Positions 26,422-37,404 of a stretch of DNA of 64,000 bases are shown here, piece after piece. The notes beneath the pieces were generated by a model. The model searched no databases. It was not told the origin of the DNA and was given only the letters and a program-made list of their open reading frames with translations. The first letter of the stretch is position 1; every line of letters starts with the position of its first letter. A program made the translations under genes and the position numbers. Source of the stretch: Dromaius novaehollandiae (lineage: Eukaryota > Chordata > Aves > Casuariiformes > Dromaiidae); the NCBI RefSeq assembly GCF_036370855.1, contig NC_088102.1:45173835-45237834 (forward strand), read 5' to 3'.

Positions 26422-29400
26422 TCAGTTTTGCATGCAACTAAGTAACAGAGTGCAAAATTATTACCATGAAGGTACTTCTGCTTTACTGTCCTGTTTAAGG
26501 TTTTAGATCTTCTCCAAACTATTATTCAGTAAGCTGAAGCTTTCCCTTGATTAAGGCCAAGGAGATTTCAAATGCAATGTCAAAGCACATCTTTTGCAGA
26601 TATATTAAATACACAATTCTAAGTTGTACCTGCAGCTCTGAACATTTCCACATAAATCAGAATAGAACTTTGAAAGAGAAATAGCTTGTATCATTGCTTC
26701 GTGATTACAAAAATCAGTGTCACATTTTAAATTGAAACTATAAACAGGTCAGGAAATTTGATCAAATTACAGAGCTATCAATAGTACATTATCAATTCAA
26801 ACTACTATATGAGTACAAGAAAAAGTTTATTGCCATTAGAATCTTAATTTCTCTTCCCAAACTGGTTTAAATAAGCTGTAACACTTTCAAGAGAATTCTT
26901 TAGTCAAGAGTTTAATTGCTGGTTATTTACAGCAAAATTATGAGGAAGTGGAGGAAAAAGTTGCAGATATCAACTTCTAAAGGTCAGAAAACTAACGGAA
27001 AAAAATGAGAAGGGAAATTACAAAAAAAAAATAACGTAAGTGATCAGCTGTGTCTGGAGCTTGACAGTTTCATTTACCAATGATAACTTGGAGCACTTCC
27101 GTGACTACTATTACCATTTCCGCACAAACTTCATGAATTCTTGAGAAGACATTAGTCGCAATCCATAAGCGGAGATGAGAATAAAAGCAATTCCACAAAG
27201 TTACAAAAGAAGCCAAACAGCAGAACTAAGATCCAGAGAATTAAGTTTGTTTCTGAATTCCATACTCAGCCTGGGGTATCTTGCACCAAGTACTGCACAC
27301 AGCGATAAATGAGGAACAGGAAGAAGAGACAGAATGCAGATTAACCCTGAGAAATGCTCTCTGTTTAGATAGAGAAGTAAAGAAATTTTAAATCCAAAGT
27401 CCCAATATATACAGTAAAAGTCACATCAAGGTTCCTCAAGTTCAAGAGCCACAGATAAGTGCCACATACTGACATTATACATGGAAGAGAAATTTGGGAG
27501 TACCTACACTGCAGAGTAGCAAAGAAATATCCACAAGATGAAAATGTAGTATTTTTCTGCACCAATTTAAGGCATGTGTGCACTAGCTAAGTAAAGAAGA
27601 AAACACAACTGAAAGTGAGACCATAATTTAAAAAACACAGTTCACATGATTCCCTGTTCACATGGAAATAATAAAGTAAGGTAACAAATCAAAAGCAGAG
27701 GTGATCCACGCAGAAGCTGAAGCAGTCTTCATGCACAGGTGTATCAAAACTAAAGATGACATGGAAGAAAAAGGGGATCTAGACTTTGAACATAGAAACA
27801 CAGCAAATTCTTGAGACCCTTTCCCTTCTCAGCCTGGGACTGAGAGTATGAGAGAAATACGAGAAAAGAAATGCATCAAAAACATGGGTCAGAGACCCCT
27901 CTCAGCAATTCTATGCTGCACAAGGTGGAGAACTAGTGCTACGTACCAGGAGCAGGGCAGCAGGAATCACTTAGTCAGGACAGCCCAAAAGACTTCACTG
28001 AATGATTCCTTGAGAACATTAGAAGTGAAGCTGTGCTAGCACAAAGATTAAGATGACCCTCTCCATGCTCAGGCCCAGCACCTCATCTTCCTATAAGCCT
28101 TCAACAAACAGTTCACAAAAACTGGAGACAACAGATAGTTACTAGGTAACAATTATAGTCAAGGTTCTTAGCAATAAACGTTCAATTCCAGGTAGACAAT
28201 TACATCTCCTCACGCTTTAAGCAACCCAATTAACAGGTCTTTCATTAAGAAACTACTATACAGACATTTTAATAACCTTGCATTAGATTATTTCTAATAT
28301 TTTGTCTCTTCCATTGCACATCATCTGTTATTCATTTTTGAAATCCACAAACGATTCTTCTTTCCTCACCTCATTACTATTTTGATTCTATTACTTTACT
28401 TGTTACGTTAGTGCATGGCCACTAACACAAAAGCAAACAAGGTAACTACAAACACATACTACCCCCCTTTACCAGGTCTCCGATAATGCAACCTTAAGGG
28501 GAGGGGGGAAGGATGGGGGAAGAAAAGGACCTTAATACCATTCATATTAACAGTATTAATTAGCATTAACTGTATTAACAGTATCAGTAATAACTTTGCA
28601 AGAACCTTGAATTCAGTTAGGTTGCTAACCATTGCATTAAAGATACTAAAGTTATTTTCCAGAAGTTTCATAAACCTTATAACACAAGAAAGGGGAAAGT
28701 ATTTATATCCCTATTTATGATAAAGGAATACCAGCAGATAAAATTACTGCTTGCATGCTTTACAACTAGTTGTTACATCTATGTAAAAGTTAGAAATGGT
28801 GTGTCAAAAATGGAAAAGTCGGAAACAACCAAACAAGAATCCAGAGGGTCAGTTATGACTCAGAAGAGCAAAAGAAAGAAAAGCTGTCAGCAGAGTAAAC
28901 ACTCTGGATAAAATGCTAATTCCTCCCCGATAGCTAAATCTGAAAAGGCAAGTCTGGATATCTGGATTCAAGTATATTCTCCCTCCCAAGTATTAGGGGA
29001 GGAAAAAAAAAAAAAAGAAAAAAAAAAGAGAGAGAGATGCTAATGGATTGTTACACTCATTAACACCTACACTGCCACAAATCAACAGATGAGTACAAGA
29101 TAGATACTCACTTGTTACCACCTGAACACAAAAGTACCAACTTAAAAAAAAAAAAAAACTATCCATAGCAAAATTAACTATGGACTGTAGTACTACTAAG
29201 CAAGCTATACTGAAGAGTTTCAAATGATAGCAATTGCATTGCAATACTGTTTCAGAATATGAATGAAGTTTTTAACTTTAGCAGAGAATTTCAGTACTGT
29301 TACTGAACCTTACTCGTAAGGCATTCAAATCTGCTCAAATTTAACCCCATCCCACATTCTGAAAACTAGCCCAGCAACAAAACTAAACGGTACTGTAATG

Positions 29401-29439
29401 GATCAGCAGCAAATGCACATTACCAGAAGGTCATTTTTA

Positions 29440-29550
29440 GGACCATTTTAACATTCCCATCAGCAATTTGAAAGAGGATGGGAGTGGCAAAGGCTAAGGA
29501 GCCACATGACATTTGCAAAGGATATCAAACTGGGTGGAGCAGTAAACAAG
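29440..29550 (+). mobile_element. Short, old CR1 reverse transcriptase relic
   Basis: The plus strand contains FAKDIKLGGAV (29511-29543), matching the CR1 F-A-D-D box region with both the first Asp and the following Asp context altered. Nearby bases fit the sequence that precedes this box in CR1. No intact frame remains. Confidence 0.55.
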
Positions 29551-30720
29551 GGCAAATACAGAAAAAGAAAAAAGACATTAGATTCTTACATAAAGATCTG
29601 TGAACATTTCATATGGAGGAGAAATGAAGCAACATGAAGCACTCTTCCTGAACCTAGACACGCAGCTAATACACTTTCTATATTCATAAAGTTGATCTTC
29701 CTGAGGACAAACTTCCACCTAAATGAAGGCTATTCTTGGTTCCTGAACCTGTCTCTTACAACAGGAAGATACTATAAAAGAACATACTGGACAAAAATAT
29801 GAGTGATCCTCTAAAACATCTCTCTATTTGCTGTTGAAGTTTAAATGCTTTTTAACGCAAGAATTACATTGAGCACTTTCCGAAGACAACAGAAAGCATG
29901 TTACTGGCAAGATTAAAAATAACCTAGAAAAACTCAAAGAAAACTACAGAAACTTAGGTGTTGCCTGAAGGATTACTGTAGGAGAAAACAAAACAAAATG
30001 CTAATGAACTAACTAGGCACGCTCCCCCACAAGAGGGGTAACGAAATATCATAGTGTTGGAGACATAGATGTGAATGGATTCTATGCAAAAATATTACTT
30101 ACAGAAGCAAGCATTCTGCAATACGCACTATGAAAAACAAAAGGAGGGATACAGAAAACAGCATCTACTTCACATTTTAAGTGGATAAGACAGGAAAACG
30201 GGGAAAAAAAGGGTTATTTCTACTTCAACACAGCAGCCTCTCAAAACGTAAGCTATCGTTATCCGGATGTTAAAGGGGGGCGTTAAGACACTAGCCTTTT
30301 CCAACGCAAACAAAGATGGGAGCAGCACGAGGGCAGGCGGCCACGGCGAGGAGAAGAGTCCCGCGCGCCGAGCCCGGTGCGGAGCTCAGGCTGTAGGAAG
30401 CGCTCCGCTCGCAGCGGCTCCGCGGGGGGCGCGGACTCCCGAGGCCCAACGGCCGCTCTCCTCGGGCGCCTCCCCGCCCCGCCGAGGGCACCGGCCGGGC
30501 CGCAGTGCCGCCGCGCCCGGCGCTGCCGCGGCAGGAGCCCGGCCCCGGGACGGCGCCGCGCCCCGCGAGGACCCGGCGCGGCCCAGCCACGGGCTCGGCG
30601 CCCGCGCCCCCTCACAAAGGCCCGGCGCCGAGACCCGGCCCCGCTCCGCTCCGCCCGCCGCCGGCCCCGCACGGGCAGGTGCCCGCAGCCTCCCGGTGCG
30701 CCCGCGGCGGGGCCGCCCGA

Positions 30721-30744
30721 GCCCAGCCCAGCCCAGCCCAGCCC
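30721..30744. repeat. (GCCCA)n pentamer repeat
   Basis: About five tandem GCCCA units inside the CpG island, downstream of the AMBRA1 first-exon donor in the direction of transcription (start of intron 1). Confidence 0.9.
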
Positions 30745-30817
30745 GAGGCCCCCGCCCGCCCCCCGCCGGCGCGGCCCTGTCCCGGAGCCAGGCCGAGCGC
30801 GTAGGCCTGGAGCCTAC

Positions 30818-31130
30818 CTGGGGCGGGCGGGCCGGGCCAGGCCGGGCGGGGGCCGGAGGCAGCGGAGCGGAGCCGGGACCGGAGCCAGAGCGAGCTGCCC
30901 CAAGTGTCGCTCGTCGCCTCCGCCGCCGCTCCGAGCTCCGGCCAGGCGAGCCAGCCGAGCGCCGAGCCAGGCCCTAAGTGCAGAGCCGAGAGCGGCGTCA
31001 AGGCCCGAGCAGCCGAAGCTAGAACTGTGCCAGTCGCGGCGAGTCGAGCGACGAGCTCTTTCGCCTCGGCTTGCCACGGGGCCGCCCGGAAGCGGCAGAG
31101 AGCAGGCGCGATGAATCGAGCCGGGAGGGG
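30818..31130 (-). other. AMBRA1: Probable noncoding first exon of AMBRA1
   Basis: The minus strand within this CpG island has a consensus donor, CCCCAG|gtaggc, at 30818/30817, about 11.3 kb upstream of the first coding exon. No AMBRA1 coding sequence is present, which fits a 5' UTR exon. The upstream limit (transcription start) is an estimate from the island and the GC boxes at 31139-31150. Confidence 0.5.
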
Positions 31131-31203
31131 CGAGCGCAGGGCGGGGCGGGCCTGCTCTCGCCGCCTTCCCGTGGGAAGGCGGGACGTGTGCGGGGGAGAG
31201 GAG

Positions 31204-31254
31204 CATCACCACCACCACCACCACCACCACCACCACCACCACCACCACACACAG
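31204..31254. repeat. (CAC)n trinucleotide microsatellite
   Basis: Roughly 14-15 near-perfect CAC units at the upstream edge of the AMBRA1 CpG island, ending in CACACA. The polyhistidine or polyglycine frames it creates are not genes. The minus strand is GGT-rich. Confidence 0.97.
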
Positions 31255-33984
31255 CTTAATCACTGCAAAAGCTGCTTTGGCTTGAACGGAAAAAAAACAA
31301 AAACAAAAACACACCTTACTTCTGATCTACCTGGGTTTGCATTTAGGGGCTGCTTGGGGTTTTTCTGTTCAGACTTGTGTTTTGGCTGTTACAGAACTTT
31401 TTAACGATGGGGAAACTTCTAACGCAGAGAGGAACTGCTTAATCTTTTCTCGAACATGCTTCTTAAATCTCTCCCTGCAAGACATTTTCCAGGTCTCACA
31501 TCTTTTATCCTGAAGATAGAGGGAGGGGGGAAATGTAATTGAAAAAAATGGGCAAGAAAAGATAGATGATACCACACATTTAGAAGGAAAGAGATACTGA
31601 TACCAGATAAAAGTTAATTTTAAAAAGGATTATTTTCCTTAAATAGCAGACTGTTAATATTTATTACTATATATTAATCTCCAACATTGTGGATGATGAA
31701 GACAAAATGTGTACATAACCCCTCTGAAAGAGGGTCAGCCTGTACTGAGAAGCCCTAGGGAGACACTAACACGAGTTGTTGTAATGGTAGTGCTACCTCA
31801 TCTGTATCAGAGGCATGAGAGTCTCTGGAGAGACTTCAATGTTAGGAGCAAAATCTAAGCAAATGAGGGCACTCTGGGCCTATATATCAGCAAGGAAAAA
31901 GAGTCAAAAAGCCCAAATGAGTGAAGTGTACAGCTTGAGGTTTATTGTAATAGGCAGCATAAGAGGGAGCAAAGGCAGCTAACAGCTTAACTAGGCAGTC
32001 TTTGAGGAGGTGTTTAAAGGGAAAAACTGAAAAGGGCTGTTGATGGGATTTTTTGAGTAATTTAGTCAAGTAGTGAAAACTCTAGTACCTTGGATAGTCA
32101 GTCACTGTCATCTTCCAGCAGATGGCTGAGATCTACCAGAGAGCATGAGCATTGGATGGTCAGGATAGACTTTACTTTTCAAAGCTCTGACAATGCACAA
32201 ACTTTAGGCACTCTGGAATGCAGCTGGTGAGTTCTGTGAGGGAGAAGCAAAGAGGAGATGAAAAGCTGAAAAAGACATGATTCTCAGCTGTCAGAGTTAA
32301 GTATGATCTAAGCCCAAGGGAAACGGAAGAGTCCAGATGAACTGTTTTGAAGGAAGTTGCTTAGGAGTATGTAAGGCAAACTTCTCTAGATGAATAAGTT
32401 CCATTTCCCAAATCAACTGAAAGGCATGGACTCAAGGAAGAACAAGTTGGTTTTGTCAGTACAGCCTGATGCAATTTTTGGCCAAACTGATAAGCAGAGA
32501 GATTAGTTTTGAAATTACACTCTACCGAAGGTGACTGTGGCTGCAGGAAGACAAACTCCTGCAGTGAACATGTTCCAGGAAGTGCCACCACTTTGATTTC
32601 AGCACATGCTGTCAAAAGCTATTAACAGTATAGACTGAGCAACTTCAACTCATTATTACATGGAAGCTGAGTGTACCCACACATGTCCAAGTCCCACTTG
32701 ACCTTCACTTCACCCACTCAGCTCATGCAGTTCATACTGGTGTCTAGGTCTAATGGTAAGCATTTTTAGCATAGTCAAATACAATTATGGGACACCATAC
32801 ATGTATGGCAGCAACTCTTACCTTTCATTTTGGCACTATGATTATTTTACAAATGATTTTCTAGAAAAGAATGTTTGCATGTTTCCTTCTAGGTAAAAGG
32901 AGCAGGGTTTTCTCCACAATAAGAAATAGTAGTTCTTAGGTGACACATCATGGGAGAGGGTATAAACAAAATAGAAAAGCATCTCAGATTGTTGTACATG
33001 TTATTTTACAGTTAAAATCAAGGCCTCAGAAAACACGTTGCTTATGCTTCATCAAGCCTGCTTATTGTGTATAAAATAGTAAATGCTTACCACTATTGCA
33101 AACTGACAGAACTATGTCTAATCCCAGATCTTCATCCTGTACATAGGAACATGTCCTCTACTTTCATTTTTAAAACCTATGGGTAATGATCCAGGCTCAT
33201 TTTCTCTACAGACAAAGAACAGAAAGACCTTCTGGGCTAAATGGCCAAACTGCTACTTTAAGTGTCAGTTTTTTTCCCAGCATTCTGAATTCCCTACCAC
33301 TTGGATGTTACATTTACTACCCAGTAAACAATAAAATCTCTAAGAAACAAAATTGTCTCAGACTGCTGTCAAGCAATATCCTTGGAAACATACGTATCCT
33401 TTGGAAAGAGAATATTGCCAGGACACTTCAAAGTCTTGTGCCAATAAGAACTGTGTGCAACTAGAGTCTTTTTTCCACTGAATAGGGACATTGTCAGCAA
33501 TGGTAGAGTAGCCTTCCCATGCCTCAGCTCTGATCTAAATAGAGAACTTCTGCAATCAGTTCAATTTTTGTCATCCAGTCAGTCGTTCACATTTCTTTTA
33601 GAGCAACCAACAAGATGAACAGTTAATGACAGTTTCTGTTGTGGTATCTAGTGAGAACTAGACTTAAATTTGCTAGCCTGTTTCCTGATATCTGTTAAGT
33701 AACAGACACAGCCAATCATAGCTTAACATCTTCTCCAATTTGAAGAAAACATTCAGTCTTTCTTGACCTTTCAGATATGTGCATACACTAGTGTGCACCC
33801 ACCAAAAAAGCCTAACACCTCCCAGAACACAACCATCAGCATTCACAGGAATCACTGCGTTTTGGAAGGTATGCAAAACCATTAATGGAATTTAGTAAGA
33901 ACTTGTATCTGCAAGCCAAATGAGGAGTGTTTTTTTGTACTTTGCTGCTCATGAATTCAGACTAGACAGGAACCCAGAAGGAAG
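31255..33984. other. Intergenic region between AMBRA1 and HARBI1
   Basis: About 2.7 kb of AT-rich DNA. No exon, RNA gene or repeat family was recognised. It must contain upstream AMBRA1 sequence and, at its high end, the HARBI1 3' flank. Confidence 0.6.
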
Positions 33985-34376
33985 TTTAATTTGTGTGAAA
34001 TGTTGTTTAAAAATTCATTATAAGTGTTTCAGCTTACAAACTGGCATAGAATTGTGCTTTGTAAAATAGTTCAAACCTTACAGATTTTTCATAATTATCA
34101 AAGACCGTTTCCCAAGTTCTCCTCTAATCTCACATTACCGTCATTGTTCTCTACAACAGGTGAAAGGGGAATCTATGTGCATCACAACAGTAAAAATTTA
34201 ACAACTAAATATGACATTTACAAGAAGATCAAGAGAAGTTCAGAACATCCGCTGAAATGAAGTTAGTAAGCTCTCTCTCTCTGTCTCACAGCTGCTCAGT
34301 CTTTATGAACTTACAGAGCAGGGGCATATTTCCCCCTGTATTCTTGTCACACCAACCTTTAGCAGCTGTCACAAAA

Positions 34377-34753
34377 TTAGCTAAAATGAGTAAGCAAAAG
34401 CTCCTGGCGTATACGACAGGCTTCTGAATCCATTGATTCCATTTGCTCATATTCTTCTTCCGGTTGTTCCATGTGTCCTGTGGCTGGAGAAGGCCACACA
34501 TCCAGCCCATGTTCCAGGGAGATGTTATGAAGTACACAACAGGCCAGAATGATGTGGCTGGACTTCTCTGGAGAATACTGCAGGGTGCCTTTGGACCCAT
34601 CCAGGCAGCGGAAACGCGATCGAATGGTTCTGAATGTCCGCTCAATGACATTGTGAGTGGCAGAATGAGCCATGTTATAACGATATTCTGCAGGTGTCTC
34701 AGGGATATGCAGAGGGGTCATCAACCATGTTCGGAGAAAGAAGGAGCTGTCAC
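34377..34753 (-). CDS. HARBI1: HARBI1 second coding exon (residues 224-348)
   Basis: Acceptor aacactaacag precedes G|GT GAC AGC, completing the GDSSFFLRTWLMTP motif. It carries the third catalytic acidic residue, Glu261, in HSATHNVIERTFRTIRSRFR, then the conserved HIILACCVLHNI helix. The frame ends LLLTHFS and a TAA at 34379-34377. Confidence 0.97.
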
Positions 34754-35327
34754 CTGTTAGTGTTGACAAGCAGGAGAGATTACATACCTACAGTTAACAA
34801 TAGATTTCAGCTCTTTACCCTCAGTTTTCTGGAACTGCAGATATAGGATATCTTATTTTGGGGGCTAAAACAGAACACATGACAAAACATGAAAGAGCAA
34901 CAATAGCTAAGGTTTACAAGTGTGAGAAAAGAAAAAAAATAAAGACAATCTATTTTACACAAAGAAATCCTAAAGAACATGGAAGAGGAGTTTAAGAGAA
35001 TTCATTTACTATACAATACAGTGAAATTATAACAACCGGACAGGAATCATATGTAGAATTAAAAATTGCTTAATTCAGAAAGGTGTAGGATACCAAAAAC
35101 CAGGACTTAACAGAAGGTATACAAGCTAATATATACAGTACTCAGACTATAAAAACAGTTTTTATAGTTTTTGTTCTAGCTTTCTAAGGGAAGGATAGTC
35201 CAAACAATCTCAGATTTTAAAGCATTTTCAGGAAAACAATTAGAAGTAAGTCTATCACTTAAGCCCAGATGCTCTAGACTCAACAAGGAGCCAAAATCTG
35301 ATGGACTTTCATGGAAAACTGACTTAC

Positions 35328-35997
35328 CAAGTAGCCAACCGTCTTTATGTAGCTCAGTTTCAAACTGATTTGTAAGGGCTGCCTGCTGTAACACAGTGCA
35401 GTCAGGCAGGCTGCCTGGCCAGTGTGTTTCTGCACTCAGCAGGACTCCTCTGGCATCACACACCATCAGACAGTTCAGAGAATGGAGACCTTTTCGGTTC
35501 ACATAGGACAGGTCCTCCGCGTTTGGTGCTTTGATTGCTACGTGGGTGCAGTCAACCACCCCTAGCACTCCTGGCATGCCTGCCAGCCCGTAAAAGTCAT
35601 CCTTCAGGCTCTGTATTGTAGCTTCATCCTCAGGAAAGTGAATGAACTGTGAGGCTCTTTCCACCAATGCCTCAGTGACATTGGCAACACAGCGGCTCAT
35701 GGAGGCTTGGCTAATGCCAATTGCATCTCCCATGCGAGTCTGGAAGGAGCCGGAGGTATAGAAACCTAATGCAGCAAGTATCTGGGTCTCTGGACTGATG
35801 GCCCTGGACCGTTGTGTAGGGCGAGAGAGACTGGCTCCCAGGAGATCCACCAGGTAGTAAATGAACTGTCGGGGAAAACCATACGTGGATACTAGGTACT
35901 CATCTGTGACATCCCCCAGCTTGAAACGATCCAATGTCCTATGTCCACGGCCATAGAGCAGGAGGTCACAGTCAAGAACTGCAATAGGTACAGCCAT
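35328..35997 (-). CDS. HARBI1: HARBI1 first coding exon (residues 1-224)
   Basis: Starts at ATG 35997 in a good context (G at -3 and +4) with the conserved [20 protein letters not shown]. It includes the helix-turn-helix-like segment [20 protein letters not shown] and [15 protein letters not shown], then Asp149 and Asp199 of the DDE domain. It ends TGGCTACTTG|gtaagt. The open frame continues into the intron to 35176, but the joined product matches the family only if the intron is removed. Confidence 0.97.
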
Positions 35998-36994
35998 CGC
36001 AAATGCCCGAGGGGCTCCTTGGGAGCTGCTTCTGTCAGAGAACTCGTCCCAGAGGCTTCACCTGCATAAAGCAAGGAGGAAGGAGACTCTGAACAGCTCC
36101 TAAAAACAAAAAACAGTCATTCAGACTCTGTTGCAACTTTCTTTTTAAGCAGGTTATACAGCAAATCTTTTTATTCCTTTTTGTATTTGCTTTTTAAAAA
36201 CACGGGGACCAAACTCAGCGGCAAACAAGAAGCACTCAAGAGAGTGAAGCAGCCAGTTCACAGCTGTGTCTGGCAGCGTGAGCTTCCTTGAGGTGCCTCA
36301 GTCTCACCCGCTTTAGAGGGCAAGAAAGGGACCCAGTGGCGAGAGGAATTTCTTTCCAGCAACTTGGTGGAAAGCTGTTGAAATCCCAACAGCCGACTCC
36401 CCCTACTTGGTAACCACCCTCCATCACCGCCAACCGAGGCCACGTTCAACGAGTAAATCAGATTTACTGGGGCCGCCGCGCCCCGGCCGCCGCTTGCCCG
36501 CGCTAACGGGCGAGCTGCACCGGGCGGCGGGGCCGGGCCGCCGCCTCGCCTCGCCTCCCGCAGCCCAGACGGGCGCCCCCCGGCCGTTACCGGCCCGGAG
36601 CCGCTCCGAGGCGTCCCCCACTCCCCAGCGACCGCGCCGGGCGGCCCCGAGAGCCCGCGGCCGCCGCCCCCTGCGGCTGCCCCCAGCGCGGCCCGGCCCC
36701 CGCGGCGGGCAACGCCGTTATCCGCCGCGCCGAGGGCACCGCCCGGCCCGCTAGGCGAAGCCCGCCCCGCCACCCGCGCGTTCCCCGCAGCAGATTCGAC
36801 ACGGCGGCAGGCTGCCGCCGGGGGCCGCCCCGAGCGCTGCCCCTTTTGTATCGCGCCCGCGGCCCGCGGGGACCCGGCGGCGCGGGGCGGCGCGGGTGGG
36901 AGGGGCCGCCGCGGCTCCGTGTGGAAAGTGCCGCCGCGGACGCTCAGGCGCCTCCCCCCGCCCGGAGCGGATGAAAACAAACAGTGGCGACGGC

Positions 36995-37003
36995 GATGGC
37001 GGC
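36995..37003 (+). promoter_or_regulatory. YY1-like motif
   Basis: GATGGCGGC on the plus strand matches the YY1 core, which in many housekeeping promoters lies just downstream of the transcription start in this orientation. It is consistent with an ATG13 start near 36.95-37.0 kb. Confidence 0.4.
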
Positions 37004-37004
37004 G

Positions 37005-37404
37005 CGGGACAGGCCGCGGCCGCCGCTCTGAGGGCCGCGGGCAGCCCGTCCGCGCCGCGGGCCGCGAACCCCCGGCCGCTGCGATCCGGCCGCGCCGGCC
37101 TCTGCCGCGGCGAGCCCCGGCGCTGACACTCGCGGCGAGCCCGGAGCGGGGCCCCGGGCCGGCCGGTAGCGCGACCCCCGGCAGCCCGGCCCGCCGCGGG
37201 GCCCGGGAGCGAGCGGCGAGAGGAGCGAGCGCGGCGCTGCGGCGACACCGGAGCCCCCGGGCGGCCGCGGAGCGTGGAGGCGCCGGGACCGCGGGGCTGC
37301 CGTGCCCGGCGGGGCGCCGAGAGGAGGCGGCGACGGGGGACCCCCTCGGGCGGCCCCCGCGCGGGATGAGCCGCCGCGCCGCCAGCACTGCCTCCCCCTC
37401 GCAG
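37005..37404 (+). other. ATG13: Probable noncoding exon 1 of ATG13
   Basis: A consensus donor (CTCGCAG|gtaccg) ends a plus-strand exon candidate inside the CpG island. The 5' edge is an estimate. It contains an upstream ATG at 37366 whose frame stays open through the donor. Confidence 0.5.

Larger units (their letters stand above)
19459..30817 (-). other. AMBRA1: AMBRA1 first intron
   Basis: No coding exon was recognised on either strand. It contains a (TA)(CA) microsatellite near 25.9 kb, an A26 tract at 26396, A-rich tracts near 29.0 kb, a CR1 relic at 29.44-29.55 kb and a perfect hairpin at 22028-22052. The rest is AT-rich unique-looking DNA; extra noncoding exons cannot be excluded. Confidence 0.8.
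1..31130 (-). other. AMBRA1: AMBRA1 gene, 5' half (runs off the left edge)
   Basis: AMBRA1 is a WD40 adaptor that promotes ULK1 and Beclin 1 activity in autophagy and acts as a substrate receptor for DDB1-CUL4, including for D-type cyclins. Six coding exons join in phase: 19428-19294, 19050-18992, 18230-18047, 17384-17212, 16426-16360 and 15730-14274, totalling 2075 nt, or 691 codons plus two bases. The protein starts [19 protein letters not shown] and carries the N-terminal half of the split WD40 propeller (about residues 50-200). A long disordered region follows, reaching into the area that binds Beclin 1 in the human protein. Ser52 in the D-S-P-R context, the reported mTORC1 site in human AMBRA1, is conserved. 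The exons for the C-terminal propeller half, the LC3-interacting motif and the dynein light chain motifs were not found between 1 and 14273, so they lie beyond the window. Transcription starts in the CpG island at 30.8-31.1 kb. Confidence 0.96.
30290..31200. promoter_or_regulatory. AMBRA1: CpG island and AMBRA1 promoter
   Basis: GC content and CpG density rise abruptly compared with flanking AT-rich intron and intergenic DNA. A GC box pair (gggcggggcggg) lies at 31139-31150, and five CCCAG-type units at 30721-30744. All long open frames through the island on both strands are composition artefacts. This is the only island near the AMBRA1 5' end and coincides with the candidate first-exon donor. 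Confidence 0.85.
33985..36800 (-). other. HARBI1: HARBI1 gene
   Basis: HARBI1 is a domesticated PIF/Harbinger transposase conserved in jawed vertebrates; the human protein partners with NAIF1 and is thought to bind DNA without mobilising elements. Two coding exons (35997-35328 and 34753-34377) join at Gly224 to give 348 residues plus stop, against 349 in human. The RNase H-like catalytic positions look intact: Asp149 (GVVDC), Asp199 (GSLPDC) and Glu261 (NVIERTF). A 5' acceptor (ttttttag) at 36100 suggests an untranslated exon upstream in the CpG island, but its donor was not settled (candidates near 36306 and 36408). A minus-strand ATTAAA at 33990-33985, about 390 nt past the stop, is a possible poly(A) signal. 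Gene ends are estimates. Confidence 0.95.

Noticed and set aside
30267-31404. Long frames on both strands in the AMBRA1 CpG island, including polyhistidine and polyglycine stretches
   Set aside because: Composition-driven: few stops in GC-rich DNA, and the CAC repeat gives the homopolymer runs.
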